From NCBI GenBank assembly GCA_050248155.1, contig JBFWSW010000018.1:9417-73416 (forward strand): DNA of 64,000 nucleotides, written 5' to 3'. This document shows, piece after piece, positions 40,587 to 48,606 of the stretch. The notes under the pieces were generated by a model. That model was not told the DNA's origin and searched no databases. It worked only from the letters and a program-made list of their open reading frames with translations. This DNA is from VFMC01 sp050248155. GTDB taxonomy: Bacteria; Actinomycetota; Acidimicrobiia; Acidimicrobiales; Ilumatobacteraceae. The position numbers and the translations under genes are program-made. Numbering within the stretch: the first letter of the stretch is position 1; each line of letters opens with the position of its first letter.

Positions 40587-42683
40587 TCAACGGCGCTGGC
40601 GGTCGGCGACCCAGCGGTAGAACCGCTCCTGGCCGTCGCCGTCGGAGAACCGGTCGGGACCGCGTCGGTGCCACGCACCCTCGGCGTCGAGCTCCCAGCG
40701 CACCGTGCCGGGGTCGAGCAGGAACTCGAAGACGTGGTCGAGCCAGACCTGGTGCTTGGGGTGGCTGACGGGCACCAGCACCTCGACCCGACCGTCGAGG
40801 TTGCGCTGCATCCAGTCCGCCGAACCGATGAGGTACAGCGGCTTGGGCTGAGAGCCCTCGGCGGGATGCCGGTTCTCGCTGACGTCACCGTGCGCGAACC
40901 ACATGATGCGCGAGTGCTCGAGGTACCGCCCGAGCTGCGACCGCACCCGGATGGTCTCGCTCATCCCCGGCACACCGGGGACGAGGCAGCAGATGCCACG
41001 GACGATCAGATCGATCGAGACGCCCGCCCGGCTCGCGGCATACAGCGCCTCGATCATCCGCGGGTCGACCAGAGAGTTGAGCTTCACCTTGATGGCGCCT
41101 TCGGGACCGAAGCCCGCCTCGTGCTCGATCAGGTCGAGGAGCTGCTCGCGCATGTGCCGCGGCGCGACGAGCAGGGTGCGGTAGTCGTGCTTGCGGCTGT
41201 AGCCGGTGAGGTGGTTGAAGAGCTGGGTGACGTCGTCACCGACATCGGGGTCGCACGTGATGAAGCCGACGTCCTCGTAGAGCCGCGCTGTGCGCGAGTT
41301 GTAGTTGCCGGTGCCGACGTGGCAGTACCGGCGCAACCCGTCGTCGTCGTTGCGCACGACGAGCACGCACTTGGCGTGCGTCTTCAACCCGACCAACCCG
41401 TACACGACGTGGACGCCGGATCGCTCGAGCGTCTTGGCCCAGCTGACGTTGGTCGCCTCGTCGAAGCGCGCCTTCAGCTCGACCAGCACGGCGACCTGCA
41501 CGCCGCGCTCGGCGGCGCGCATGAGGCTGCGAGCGATGGGGCTGTCGCCACCCGCGCGGTACATCGTCATCTTGATCGATTGCACCTTGGGGTCATCGGC
41601 TGCCTGGGAGATGAAGCTCTCGATGCTGCTGGCGAAGCTCTCGTACGGGTGGTGGACGAGCAGCGGCCGCTCGCGGATGACCGAGAAGATGCTCCGCTCG
41701 GCTTCGTCGGCTGCGACGATGCGGCCCGCGGTGACCGGCGGCCACGGCGTGTCCTTCAGATCGGGCCGATCGAGCCCGGAGATCTGCAGGAGACATGTGA
41801 GGTCGAGCATCGTGGCGTGGAACGAGACGTCGGCGGTCTCGAGGTCGAGCTCACGCACGAGGAGCTCGACCATCTCGGCGGACATGCCGGCCTGCACCTC
41901 GAGCCGCACTGCTCGCCCGAAGCGCCGGCGCCGGAGCTCGAGCTCGACGGCAGCGAGCAGATCGTCGGCCTCCTCCTCCTCGAGCGTGAGGTCGGCGTTG
42001 CGGGTGACACGGAACGCCGCGCATTCCTCGACGACCATGCCCGAGAACAGCAGGTGCATGTGCGCGGCGATGATCTGCTCTGCCGGCACGAAGCGGTGAC
42101 CGTCGCTCAGGGCGATGAGGCGCGGGAAGATGTTGGGCACCTTCACCCGGGCGAAGCGGCGCTCGCCGGTGTCGGGATCGCTGACCATCGCGGCGAGGCT
42201 GAGGGCGAGGTTCGAGATGTACGGGAACGGGTGCGCCGGATCGACGGCCAGCGGCGTGAGGACCGGGAAGATGCGCCGCTCGAACACATCGGTGAGCTCG
42301 TGACGGTCGGCGGTCGCCAGCTCTGCCCAGTCGACGATCTCGATGCCGTGCTGCTTGAGCTCGGGCATCAGCACCCCGAGCAGCAACCCCTCCTGACGGA
42401 GCACCATCGCATCGACCGCTTCACCGATCGCGGCGAGCTGTTGCGCTGGGCTGAGGCCGTCGGGTGACGGCGCGGTCAATCCGGCGGCGACCTGATCCTT
42501 GAGCGCGGCGACTCGCACCTGGAAGAACTCGTCGAGGTTGCTCGAACCGATCGCGCAGAACTTCACGCGCTCGAGGAGCGGGATGCCGGCCTCGGCGGCG
42601 AGCGAGAGCACACGCTCGTTGAACTGCAGCCAGCTCAGCTCTCGGTTGAGCAGCTGCGCTTCGACCACGTCGGCGGTCGTCAT
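40587..42683 (-). CDS. ppk: Polyphosphate kinase PPK1
   Basis: A 698-residue enzyme making polyphosphate from ATP. The N-terminal helical domain starts with LLNRELSWLQFNERVL. The head domain follows, then HHPYESF (344-350) and MYRAGGDSPIARSL. Autophosphorylated His436 lies in GLKTHAK and His590 in YLEHSRIMWF. CHVGTGNYNSRTARLYED completes the active site. The length is standard. It is directly upstream of the pst promoter on the same strand and probably shares phosphate control, though its own promoter is unclear. Confidence 0.97.
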   Translation of the reverse strand: MTTADVVEAQLLNRELSWLQFNERVLSLAAEAGIPLLERVKFCAIGSSNLDEFFQVRVAALKDQVAAGLTAPSPDGLSPAQQLAAIGEAVDAMVLRQEGLLLGVLMPELKQHGIEIVDWAELATADRHELTDVFERRIFPVLTPLAVDPAHPFPYISNLALSLAAMVSDPDTGERRFARVKVPNIFPRLIALSDGHRFVPAEQIIAAHMHLLFSGMVVEECAAFRVTRNADLTLEEEEADDLLAAVELELRRRRFGRAVRLEVQAGMSAEMVELLVRELDLETADVSFHATMLDLTCLLQISGLDRPDLKDTPWPPVTAGRIVAADEAERSIFSVIRERPLLVHHPYESFASSIESFISQAADDPKVQSIKMTMYRAGGDSPIARSLMRAAERGVQVAVLVELKARFDEATNVSWAKTLERSGVHVVYGLVGLKTHAKCVLVVRNDDDGLRRYCHVGTGNYNSRTARLYEDVGFITCDPDVGDDVTQLFNHLTGYSRKHDYRTLLVAPRHMREQLLDLIEHEAGFGPEGAIKVKLNSLVDPRMIEALYAASRAGVSIDLIVRGICCLVPGVPGMSETIRVRSQLGRYLEHSRIMWFAHGDVSENRHPAEGSQPKPLYLIGSADWMQRNLDGRVEVLVPVSHPKHQVWLDHVFEFLLDPGTVRWELDAEGAWHRRGPDRFSDGDGQERFYRWVADRQRR

Positions 42684-42704
42684 GGCACGCTCGCCGGCGC
42701 CGGA

Positions 42705-42971
42705 TCAGGCGTCGGGATCGACGTCGAGACCGAGATCCCACTCGATGCTGATGCGCTCGCGCTCGGCGTCGCGCACGATGCGCTCCCGGTTCCGGCGGAA
42801 CTGCGGGTCGTCGCGGGGCAACAGCACGAGGCGGGCGAGCACGCGGGCGCGGAACTCGTCGAGCAGCGTCCGCTCGCCGTAGTCTCCGTACACCTCCCAG
42901 TGCGGCGACACCGGTCCGAGGTACACGATGCGAGCGTGCGCCCGCGGCGGCTCAGTGGCGATGTCGGTCAT
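42705..42971 (-). CDS. Conserved-looking small protein upstream of ppk
   Basis: The 88-residue charged protein is one I do not recognise. It has an aromatic segment HARIVYLGPVSPHWEVYGDYG and an Arg-rich helix LLPRDDPQFRRNRERIVRDAERERIS. No membrane segment or Cys. ATG 42971 has GAGGA 4 nt upstream; the longer frame to 43112 would run through the divergent whiB leader. It ends 21 nt before ppk and is likely cotranscribed, so a role with polyphosphate or Ppk is possible but unsupported. Confidence 0.6.
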   Translation of the reverse strand: MTDIATEPPRAHARIVYLGPVSPHWEVYGDYGERTLLDEFRARVLARLVLLPRDDPQFRRNRERIVRDAERERISIEWDLGLDVDPDA

Positions 42972-43249
42972 GGGGTCCTCGCTTGTCGATGCAGCCCCGT
43001 GGCGGGCCCACAAGATGGCGCCGTGAGTGTACCGGTGGCCAACCGGCCCTCGACCGCCAAAGGTGTCTCGGAGGGCGTCGGGTGGTACATTCTGAGGAGA
43101 TTCGGGAACCATCCGGCGGTGGCAGACGTCTTCTCTGACGAGATGTCGTGTGCCACGTTGCCATCAGTTGCCCGAATGCCCTTTCGGGGCCTCGTGCGGG
43201 CGCACACACCTCAGCCGCAACGGAGTGCGGTGGACAAGGAGAACACGCC

Positions 43250-43528
43250 ATGCAGTTGAACGAGACCGGCAGTCGTCCGAGCGACGACGATTCGGCCACC
43301 GCCTGGATGAGTGGCGGCAACTGTCGGAACTACCCGCCTGCCGTCTTCTTCCCGAGCGACGGCGTCGGCGTCGACCGCGCCCGCAAGATCTGCTCCGACT
43401 GCCCGGTCAGCGATCAGTGCCTCGAGTACGCGCTCGAACAGCGCATCGAGCACGGCGTCTGGGGTGGCTGCAGCGAGCGTGAGCGTCGTCGCATCCTGAA
43501 GCGCCGCCGCATCTCCAGCATCAACTGA
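43250..43528 (+). CDS. WhiB-family Fe-S transcription factor
   Basis: The 92-residue protein carries the four Fe-S ligands Cys25, Cys48, Cys51 and Cys57 (NC, CSDCPVSDQC), the G-[VI]-W-G-G turn HGVWGGCSERERRR and a basic C-terminus LKRRR for DNA or sigma-factor contact. An extra Cys follows in WGGC. Its 278-nt upstream region, shared with the divergent small gene, has no other open frame that I trust. AAGGAG sits 8 nt before ATG 43250. The subclass is uncertain. Confidence 0.92.
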   Translation: MQLNETGSRPSDDDSATAWMSGGNCRNYPPAVFFPSDGVGVDRARKICSDCPVSDQCLEYALEQRIEHGVWGGCSERERRRILKRRRISSIN

Positions 43529-43549
43529 CACTGGCCCCCGACGCGACGA

Positions 43550-43579
43550 AGGCGCCGTCGCCCATGTGAGCGGCGGCGC
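43550..43579. terminator. Bidirectional terminator between whiB and tatA
   Basis: GGCGCCGTCGC pairs with GCGGCGGCGCC across an 8-nt loop, with one G-U pair. It lies in the convergent gap 43529-43595. Confidence 0.7.
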
Positions 43580-43595
43580 CTCGATAAAGCTGGCA

Positions 43596-43781
43596 TCAGC
43601 TCGTCGAGCTGTTGTCGTCCTTCTTCTCGGCTTCCTTCTGACCCTCGGCGAGGCCGGCCTTGAACTCCTGCTGCGCCTTGCCCAGGTTCTTCGCCAGCTT
43701 GGGAAGCTGCGACCCGCCGAACAGAACGAGCACGACGACGACGATCAGGATGATCTCGGGCGGGTCGAGGAAAGCGAACAT
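43596..43781 (-). CDS. tatA: Twin-arginine translocase subunit TatA
   Basis: A 61-residue protein with one N-terminal helix (residues 7-21, PEIILIVVVVLVLFG), the FG hinge followed by GSQLPKLAKNLGKAQQEFK amphipathic helix, and a charged tail. It forms the pore of the Tat export system. tatB and tatC are not here. ATG 43781 follows TAGCCT by 6 nt, so it is its own leaderless unit. Confidence 0.94.
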   Translation of the reverse strand: MFAFLDPPEIILIVVVVLVLFGGSQLPKLAKNLGKAQQEFKAGLAEGQKEAEKKDDNSSTS

Positions 43782-43787
43782 GCGGTC

Positions 43788-43793
43788 AGGCTA
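43788..43793 (-). promoter_or_regulatory. -10 hexamer for tatA
   Basis: TAGCCT on the minus strand, 6 nt before the tatA ATG. Confidence 0.5.
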
Positions 43794-43857
43794 GCACCGG
43801 GGTTTCGACGGCCAGCATCGGCCGCATCATCGTCGAAGGACGGTCACCTGGCGTTCG

Positions 43858-44124
43858 TCACGCCGTCACCTTGCGTGCCGCGAGGGCCCGCTGGCGACGC
43901 AACCGCCGACGTTCGCGCTCGGACAACCCGCCCCAGATGCCGAACTTCTCACCGTTCGAGAGGGCGTACTCGAGGCACTCGAGGCGCACCACGCACCCGC
44001 GGCAGACCTCCTTGGCCTCGCGGGTGGATGCACCTCGTTCAGGGAAGAACAGATCAGGATCGACTCCCAGGCAGTTCGCCTCGTCTTGCCAATTGCGCTC
44101 TTCGATCGGTTCTTCCAGGAACAT
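43858..44124 (-). CDS. whiB2: WhiB2/WhmD-like transcription factor
   Basis: An 88-residue WhiB protein with Fe-S ligands Cys18, Cys41, Cys44 and Cys50. The blocks DLFFPERGASTREAKEVC and KFGIWGGLSERERRRLRRQR are characteristic of the WhiB2/WhmD branch, which controls septation and cell division in mycobacteria and sporulation septation in Streptomyces. GGAGG lies 6 nt before ATG 44124 and overlaps an 18-bp perfect palindrome, so expression is probably tightly controlled. It is a single gene. Confidence 0.9.
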   Translation of the reverse strand: MFLEEPIEERNWQDEANCLGVDPDLFFPERGASTREAKEVCRGCVVRLECLEYALSNGEKFGIWGGLSERERRRLRRQRALAARKVTA

Positions 44125-44133
44125 GGGCTGCCT

Positions 44134-44151
44134 CCGTTGTAATTACAACGG
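44134..44151 (-). promoter_or_regulatory. 18-bp palindromic operator upstream of the whiB2-like gene
   Basis: CCGTTGTAATTACAACGG is a perfect palindrome with an AT-rich core in otherwise GC-rich DNA. It contains a -10-like TGTAAT and touches the ribosome binding site, so a bound dimer would block both transcription start and translation. I cannot name the regulator. Confidence 0.7.
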
Positions 44152-44300
44152 TGTCATTGTTCCTTATCACATCCCCTCAGCGCAAGGGCGGATCTCGGAA
44201 AGCGATCGTCAAGGCCACCACGGGGCGTGGCGGCGATCGATGTTTCACCTGATCGGGTGGCGACGCCCAGAGAGCTCTCGGCACGGAAAGTGGCGCGAAG

Positions 44301-44528
44301 TCAGCCGTCGGCGAACGACCAGCCGCGCCGGTCGAGCGCTGCGCGCAACACGGCGAGCGCCTTGGGCCCCATGCCGTGCATCAGCCGGACCTCCGCCTCC
44401 GTGAAGGCCGTCAGGTGGCGCAAGGCGGTGACGCCCGCCGAGGCAAGCGCCCGGCGGGCCGGCGAGGCGAGTCCGTCGGGCAAGGGATCCAGATCGATGG
44501 CGGGCGCACGCGCAGGATCGTCGTTCAT
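44301..44528 (-). CDS. Small helix-hairpin-helix (RNA polymerase alpha-CTD-like) protein
   Basis: The 75-residue protein has one HhH domain: LPDGLASPARRALASAGV, LRHLTAFTEAEV, and the hairpin MHGMGPKALAVLRAALDRRG. This is the fold of the RNA polymerase alpha C-terminal domain and of small DNA-binding proteins. No other domain is present. ATG 44528 gives a sensible length. Its target is unknown. Confidence 0.75.
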   Translation of the reverse strand: MNDDPARAPAIDLDPLPDGLASPARRALASAGVTALRHLTAFTEAEVRLMHGMGPKALAVLRAALDRRGWSFADG

Positions 44529-44692
44529 CGAGCGAGAGACGGGGCCGCCCTCGGAAACTCATCGGTCAAAGCGACGCGACCGGCAGGTCAGGCTGCTCGG
44601 GGGACACGTGGAGCTGGCCAGTACGGACGAGATCCGCCCGATGAACCGCGTCGTGCTCGCGCATCTCGTCGAGGCCTACCGCCAGCATGCAT

Positions 44693-44735
44693 CTTCGGCA
44701 GTCATCGCGCGATCAACGACAGGAGACTGCCGAAG
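44693..44735. repeat. Inverted repeat, 11-bp arms
   Basis: CTTCGGCAGTC (44693-44703) and GACTGCCGAAG (44725-44735) are exact complements around a 21-nt loop. It could be a terminator for a gene on the plus side or a REP-like element. The motif recurs at 44758-44801 and, in altered form, at 49534. Confidence 0.7.
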
Positions 44736-44757
44736 TTCGCTCGCGCTCTGATTCCTC

Positions 44758-44792
44758 GGCAGTCCGAAGTCGGTGTGCGTCTCGGGACTGCC
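44758..44792. repeat. Second inverted repeat, 8-bp arms
   Basis: GGCAGTCC (44758-44765) pairs with GGACTGCC (44785-44792), loop 19 nt. It shares the CGGCAGTC/GACTGCC core with the element 23 nt to the left. Confidence 0.65.
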
Positions 44793-44863
44793 AAAGTTGC
44801 GGAAGGCGCGGCGGTGGGGCCGGTCAGTCGGGGAGGCGACCCGCGCAGTTCGAAGCAGGCCGA

Positions 44864-45376
44864 TCAGCAGGCGGTCGTGCTGGCCGTGACCTCGAGCGCG
44901 CTGCCTGCCGGGGGCATCACGGTGTCGACCGGACTGCCGGCGACGACCGTGGTCGTCTCGGAGGGCGCGCCCGACGTGCCGGGCGCACACGCGTCCTCGG
45001 TCGACGAGGGAACGGCGCTGCCGGTCACGTCGAGGGGGTACGGCCCCGGCGGCAGGACGGTGGAGACCGGCCCGAGATCGGGGATGTCGACGATCGTTCC
45101 TGTCGGCGGCGCACTGGTGTCGATGCCGCCGGTCCCACCCGTGGTCGAGCCGGCGGGCGCGTCGCCGGACACCGTCGCCGAGGGTTCGGGCCGGGTGACC
45201 GCCCAGCCGACCGCACCCAGGCCGGGCAGGGCGACGGCCGCGGTCGTCATCGACCTGACGCGCCGGCGGCGCCGAGTGATGCGACGGGTGACGTCGAGGT
45301 AGCTCTTGGGGGCAGCAGGCAACGTGCCGGCTCGCCGCTTCAGCGACTCGGCGATCAGGTGGTCGAGGTCGGTCAT
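44864..45376 (-). CDS. Single-pass membrane partner of the adjacent ECF sigma factor
   Basis: The 170-residue protein has a cytosolic N-terminus with an Arg-rich stretch (RRITRRRRRVR, about 31-41), one weak membrane helix (about 44-62) and an exported Pro/Thr/Ser-rich region. That region contains one internal Cys, and the final residue is Cys170. There is no zinc-binding anti-sigma domain, so anti-sigma activity is inferred only from the 4-nt ATGA overlap with the sigma gene. The paired Cys could make it redox-sensitive. Confidence 0.6.
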   Translation of the reverse strand: MTDLDHLIAESLKRRAGTLPAAPKSYLDVTRRITRRRRRVRSMTTAAVALPGLGAVGWAVTRPEPSATVSGDAPAGSTTGGTGGIDTSAPPTGTIVDIPDLGPVSTVLPPGPYPLDVTGSAVPSSTEDACAPGTSGAPSETTTVVAGSPVDTVMPPAGSALEVTASTTAC

Positions 45377-45879
45377 GACAGCTCCTCCTTCAAACGGGTT
45401 CGGGCTCGGTGCAGGGTCGATTTCACGGTCCCGAGCGCGAGGCCGAGGGTCTCGGCGATCTCGGGGTCGGTCGCCTGCAGGTAGTACCGCAAGACGATCG
45501 CCTCGCGTTGGGGCGAGGGCAGGCGGCGCACGGCGTCGGCGATGTGGTCGTGCTCGAGACCCTCGGTCGGATCGACGCGCGGAGGTGGTGTGCGACGCAT
45601 CAGGTTGCGGCGGCGATGGATCCGTCGGCATCCGTTGACGACACAGGTGCGCAGGTATGCCTCGGGGACGTCGAGCCGGTGCCACTTGGGGAGTGCCTTG
45701 GCGAAGGCCTCCTGCACGACCTCCTCGGCCTGCTCGCGCGTGTCGACGAGCAAGAACGCGGTGCGCACCAGCGACGGGTAGAGCCGCTGGTACACGACCG
45801 ACAGTTCGTCGACGGCCGCGCCCTCGACGCGCACCTCGATCGGCACGTCGGGCGTCGGCTGGAGCTCCAATCGGTTCAT
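45373..45879 (-). CDS. SigE-family ECF RNA polymerase sigma factor
   Basis: The 168-residue protein has sigma region 2 (about 25-90: VYQRLYPSLVRTAFLLVDT, EEVVQEAFAKAL) and sigma region 4 (about 110-165: LPSPQREAIVLRYYL, EIAETLGLALGTVKSTLHRART). The short linker and lack of extra domains fit the SigE-like ECF group of actinobacteria. It probably directs a small stress or envelope regulon with the membrane protein encoded directly downstream. ATG 45879 or GTG 45885 may be the start. Confidence 0.9.
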   Translation of the reverse strand: MNRLELQPTPDVPIEVRVEGAAVDELSVVYQRLYPSLVRTAFLLVDTREQAEEVVQEAFAKALPKWHRLDVPEAYLRTCVVNGCRRIHRRRNLMRRTPPPRVDPTEGLEHDHIADAVRRLPSPQREAIVLRYYLQATDPEIAETLGLALGTVKSTLHRARTRLKEELS

Positions 45880-45933
45880 TCGCACTGTCTGAGCCCCGAG
45901 GGGGCCGATCGGTTCCGGCCGAGGGAGGTTTTG

Positions 45934-47952
45934 TCAGCCGGCTCGGCGGGCCCCTCGCCCGCGGGCGAGCTGCTTCTTGTGCTCGATGAAGTCGACGAGC
46001 ACGTAGTCGCCCAGGGTCTCGGGCGTGGTGAAGAACGCGCGACCGCGGTTGATCGACGTGAGCTTCTCGATGAACGACTTGAGGTAGCTGTTCGCGTCGA
46101 GCATGAAGGTGTTGATGCGGATGTTGTCGCGCGTGCACCGCACGACCTCGCGCAGCGTCGCCTCGACGGTCTCCTGCACCGGTGGGTAGTTGAAGAAGAC
46201 GTCACCGTTGCGGGTGATGTGCGCCGTCGGCTCGCCGTCGGTGATCATGATGATCTGCTTGGTGCCGGTCTGCTTGGACAGCAGCTGCCGCGCCAGCACG
46301 AACCCGTGCTGCATGTTGGTGCCGTACACGAAGTCCCAGCTGACCTCCGGCAGTTGCGCAGCGGTGAGGATGCGCGCCGTCTCGCTGAAGCCGACGATGC
46401 CCATGTAGTCGCGCGGGAACTGCGACGTGATGAGCGCGTGCAGCGCCATCGTCACCTTCTTGGCCGGCAGGAAGTTGTCGCGCATCGGCATGCTGAGCGA
46501 GAGGTCGAGCATGAGGACCGTCGACGACTTCGTCACGTGCTCGGTGCGCTCGATCTCGAAGTCGTCCGGCGACAGCCGCACGGGTGTCTCGGCGCCGTTG
46601 CGGCGGATCGCGTTGCGGACGGTGCGCTGCAGGTCGAGGTTGAACGGATCGCCGTACTCGTACTGCTTGGTCTCGTACGTGCGCTCGTGCCCTTGGCCGA
46701 GGCGATCCATCTGATGCTGGCCCATCTTGTCCTTCGCCAGCTTGTCGAACAGGTCGCGGAGCGCGTTGGACCCGATCTTGCGCAGTCCCTTGGGCGTCAG
46801 CTCGAGCCGGCCTTCCTTCTGCTCGATCAGGCCCGCGTCCTGCAGCATCTTGGTGAGCTCGGCCAGCCGTTCGAGTGAACGCGCTGCATCGTCGCCCATC
46901 AGGTCGCGCACGCGATCCATGTCGGCCTCGGCCAGCGCGCCCGGGTTGGTCGCGTTGCGCATGAGGTTCTCGAGCTGGTCGAGGTCGCCCAGCTCTTGCA
47001 TGGTCTGCATCGCCTGGCCCATGCCCATCGGGTCGTTGCCCTCGAACTCGTAGCTCTGGTTCCAGTTCATCTGCGGGAACATGCCGCGCAGGTTCTGGCC
47101 GAGCTGATCCATCTGCCAGCGCAGGTCCATGTCCTCGAGCAGCTGGTCGCTCAGCTGCTGCAGCTGGGCGCGCTGCTCGGGCGTCATCGAGTTGAGCATC
47201 GCCTGCATCGCGGCCATGCGCTGGGCCATCTGCTGCAGCAGCTCGTCGAGGTTCTGCGGGTTCTCGGGGAAGAAGTCGCCGAACTCCTGCATGAACTGCT
47301 CGAACTGCGGGTCCTCGCCGCGCTGCTGACGCTCGATCATCTGGTTGAGCGCCGACATCATGTCCTTCATGCGCGACACGTCCTGCGGCGTCATGTTCTG
47401 CATCGCGCCGCTCATCTGATCGACCATCTGCTGCATCAGCTGCTCGCGCAGCTTGTCGAGCAGCTGCTCGAACCGCTGCGCCGCCTCGGCCGACTCGAAG
47501 TCATATGCCGACAGCTCGCGCACCTTGCCGGCGAGATCGTTGGGCAGCATGTCGAGGCGGAAGTTGCGATCCATCGCCGCGTTGCGCGCCGCCTCCGCGC
47601 GGCGCTCGTCGCCGCTGTTCTCGGCGGCACGCGTCGCGTTCTCGATCGCGTGGCGCTCCTCGTCGACGATGTCGTCGAGCTCGGCAGCGATCTCCTGGTA
47701 CACCCCGCCGAGGTCGAAGCGGTCGAGACGCTCCTGGCGGGCCTGGCGCAACTTGTCCATCAGCTCGCGCAGGCCCTGCAGCCGTTCGCCGTTGCGGTCG
47801 GTCATGCCCTGCTGCATCATCCGGCGCAGCGCGCTGTTGATGTCGCCGTGGTAGAGCAGGTCGTCGTTCAGCTCGTCGAACAGGGCGTCGGCGTCGAGGT
47901 CGAACCCCTTCTGCGTGCCGTCCCACCGCGAGTACGTGAACCGGGTCGCCAT
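45934..47952 (-). CDS. VWA-domain protein partnering a MoxR/ChlI-like AAA ATPase
   Basis: A 672-residue cytosolic protein. The N-terminal half is helical and Gln/Met-rich, with long coiled-coil-like stretches (about 60-330). A C-terminal von Willebrand A domain (about 470-650) has the MIDAS motif D-L-S-L-S in VLMLDLSLSMPM, and the later metal Thr/Asp in MITDGEPTAH. MoxR-like ATPases and VWA partners act together in assembly or metal insertion. The matching ATPase is at 49596-51014 on the same strand, but two opposite-strand genes lie between. ATG 47952 follows TAGGGT by 6 nt. Confidence 0.87.
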   Translation of the reverse strand: MATRFTYSRWDGTQKGFDLDADALFDELNDDLLYHGDINSALRRMMQQGMTDRNGERLQGLRELMDKLRQARQERLDRFDLGGVYQEIAAELDDIVDEERHAIENATRAAENSGDERRAEAARNAAMDRNFRLDMLPNDLAGKVRELSAYDFESAEAAQRFEQLLDKLREQLMQQMVDQMSGAMQNMTPQDVSRMKDMMSALNQMIERQQRGEDPQFEQFMQEFGDFFPENPQNLDELLQQMAQRMAAMQAMLNSMTPEQRAQLQQLSDQLLEDMDLRWQMDQLGQNLRGMFPQMNWNQSYEFEGNDPMGMGQAMQTMQELGDLDQLENLMRNATNPGALAEADMDRVRDLMGDDAARSLERLAELTKMLQDAGLIEQKEGRLELTPKGLRKIGSNALRDLFDKLAKDKMGQHQMDRLGQGHERTYETKQYEYGDPFNLDLQRTVRNAIRRNGAETPVRLSPDDFEIERTEHVTKSSTVLMLDLSLSMPMRDNFLPAKKVTMALHALITSQFPRDYMGIVGFSETARILTAAQLPEVSWDFVYGTNMQHGFVLARQLLSKQTGTKQIIMITDGEPTAHITRNGDVFFNYPPVQETVEATLREVVRCTRDNIRINTFMLDANSYLKSFIEKLTSINRGRAFFTTPETLGDYVLVDFIEHKKQLARGRGARRAG

Positions 47953-47958
47953 GCGCGA

Positions 47959-47964
47959 ACCCTA
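47959..47964 (-). promoter_or_regulatory. -10 hexamer for the VWA gene
   Basis: TAGGGT on the minus strand, 6 nt before ATG 47952. Confidence 0.5.
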
Positions 47965-48042
47965 CTGGCAATCCGACGAGTCCGGCCCGCCGGTCGCGCT
48001 CGGTCGGCGCGAACGTGCAGGTCCGCGTCGGTCGAGCTGGGA

Positions 48043-48048
48043 TATCGT
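48043..48048 (+). promoter_or_regulatory. -10 hexamer for the cyclase gene
   Basis: TATCGT ends 9 nt before ATG 48058. Confidence 0.45.
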
Positions 48049-48057
48049 TGGGCGGCC

Positions 48058-48606
48058 ATGCGCGTGCCTCGTACCTTCGCCTTCGTCGACCTCTCAGGGT
48101 TCACGAACTACACGGCGGCCTTCGGCGACGACGCGGCCGGGCGGATCCTCGGCATGTTCCGGTCGTTGGTGCGCGAGATCGCGAGCGAGCGCGGCGTGCG
48201 CATCGCGAAGTGGTTGGGCGACGGGTGCATGATCGTGTCCGTCGAGCAGAGCCGTGCCATCGAGTTCGCGCTCGACCTCGAGGGGCGTGCCGCCGAGGTG
48301 TGTGCACCACTCTCGCTGCGCGTCGGCATCGCCACCGGGTACGCGCTGCTCTTCGAGGGTGACGACTACATCGGGTCCGCCGTGAACATGGCCTCACGCT
48401 TGTGCGACCTCGCCGGCCCGTTCGAGGTGCTGATGCCGACGATGCAGCTCGAGAGCCTCCCCGAGGGCGTCACCGCGAACCCGCACGGCGAGGTCGAGCT
48501 CCGCGGCTTCCCTGGCCCGATCGACGTCATCGAGCTCGACGGCCGCCCGACGCCCACCGCGTTGAACGACACCAGCGAGCTGTGGACTCGCACCCCGTTC
48601 GGGTGA
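48058..48606 (+). CDS. Class III adenylate/guanylate cyclase domain protein
   Basis: The 182-residue protein is a catalytic domain only. Metal-binding Asp11 (FVDLSGFT) and Asp55 (KWLGDG), base-contact Lys51, and transition-state Asn110/Arg114 (VNMASRL) are all present, so activity is plausible as a homodimer. The usual linked sensor or membrane domain is absent. Adenine versus guanine specificity is not certain. Its stop overlaps the next gene by 4 nt (GTGA). It sits inside the AAA/VWA pair on the opposite strand. Confidence 0.87.
   Translation: MRVPRTFAFVDLSGFTNYTAAFGDDAAGRILGMFRSLVREIASERGVRIAKWLGDGCMIVSVEQSRAIEFALDLEGRAAEVCAPLSLRVGIATGYALLFEGDDYIGSAVNMASRLCDLAGPFEVLMPTMQLESLPEGVTANPHGEVELRGFPGPIDVIELDGRPTPTALNDTSELWTRTPFG

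Larger units (their letters stand above)
44529..44863. other. 335-bp intergenic region with tandem inverted repeats
   Basis: No convincing gene. A 47-codon plus-strand frame from GTG 44609 exists but resembles no family and lacks a promoter. The right half holds two tandem inverted repeats (44693-44735 and 44758-44792). Confidence 0.6.

Noticed and set aside
43100..43249. Structured RNA in the whiB leader
   Set aside because: Only short weak stems are visible (for example GCCC/GGGGC near 43183); not enough to call a riboswitch.
44376..45302. 308-codon plus-strand frame through the repeat region
   Set aside because: Its right half is antisense to the sigma partner gene, its left half to the HhH gene; no promoter or protein-like composition.
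46996..48057. Long plus-strand extension upstream of the cyclase
   Set aside because: Antisense to the VWA gene and rich in His/Leu/Val from reversed Gln/Glu codons. The cyclase has its own -10 and ATG at 48058.
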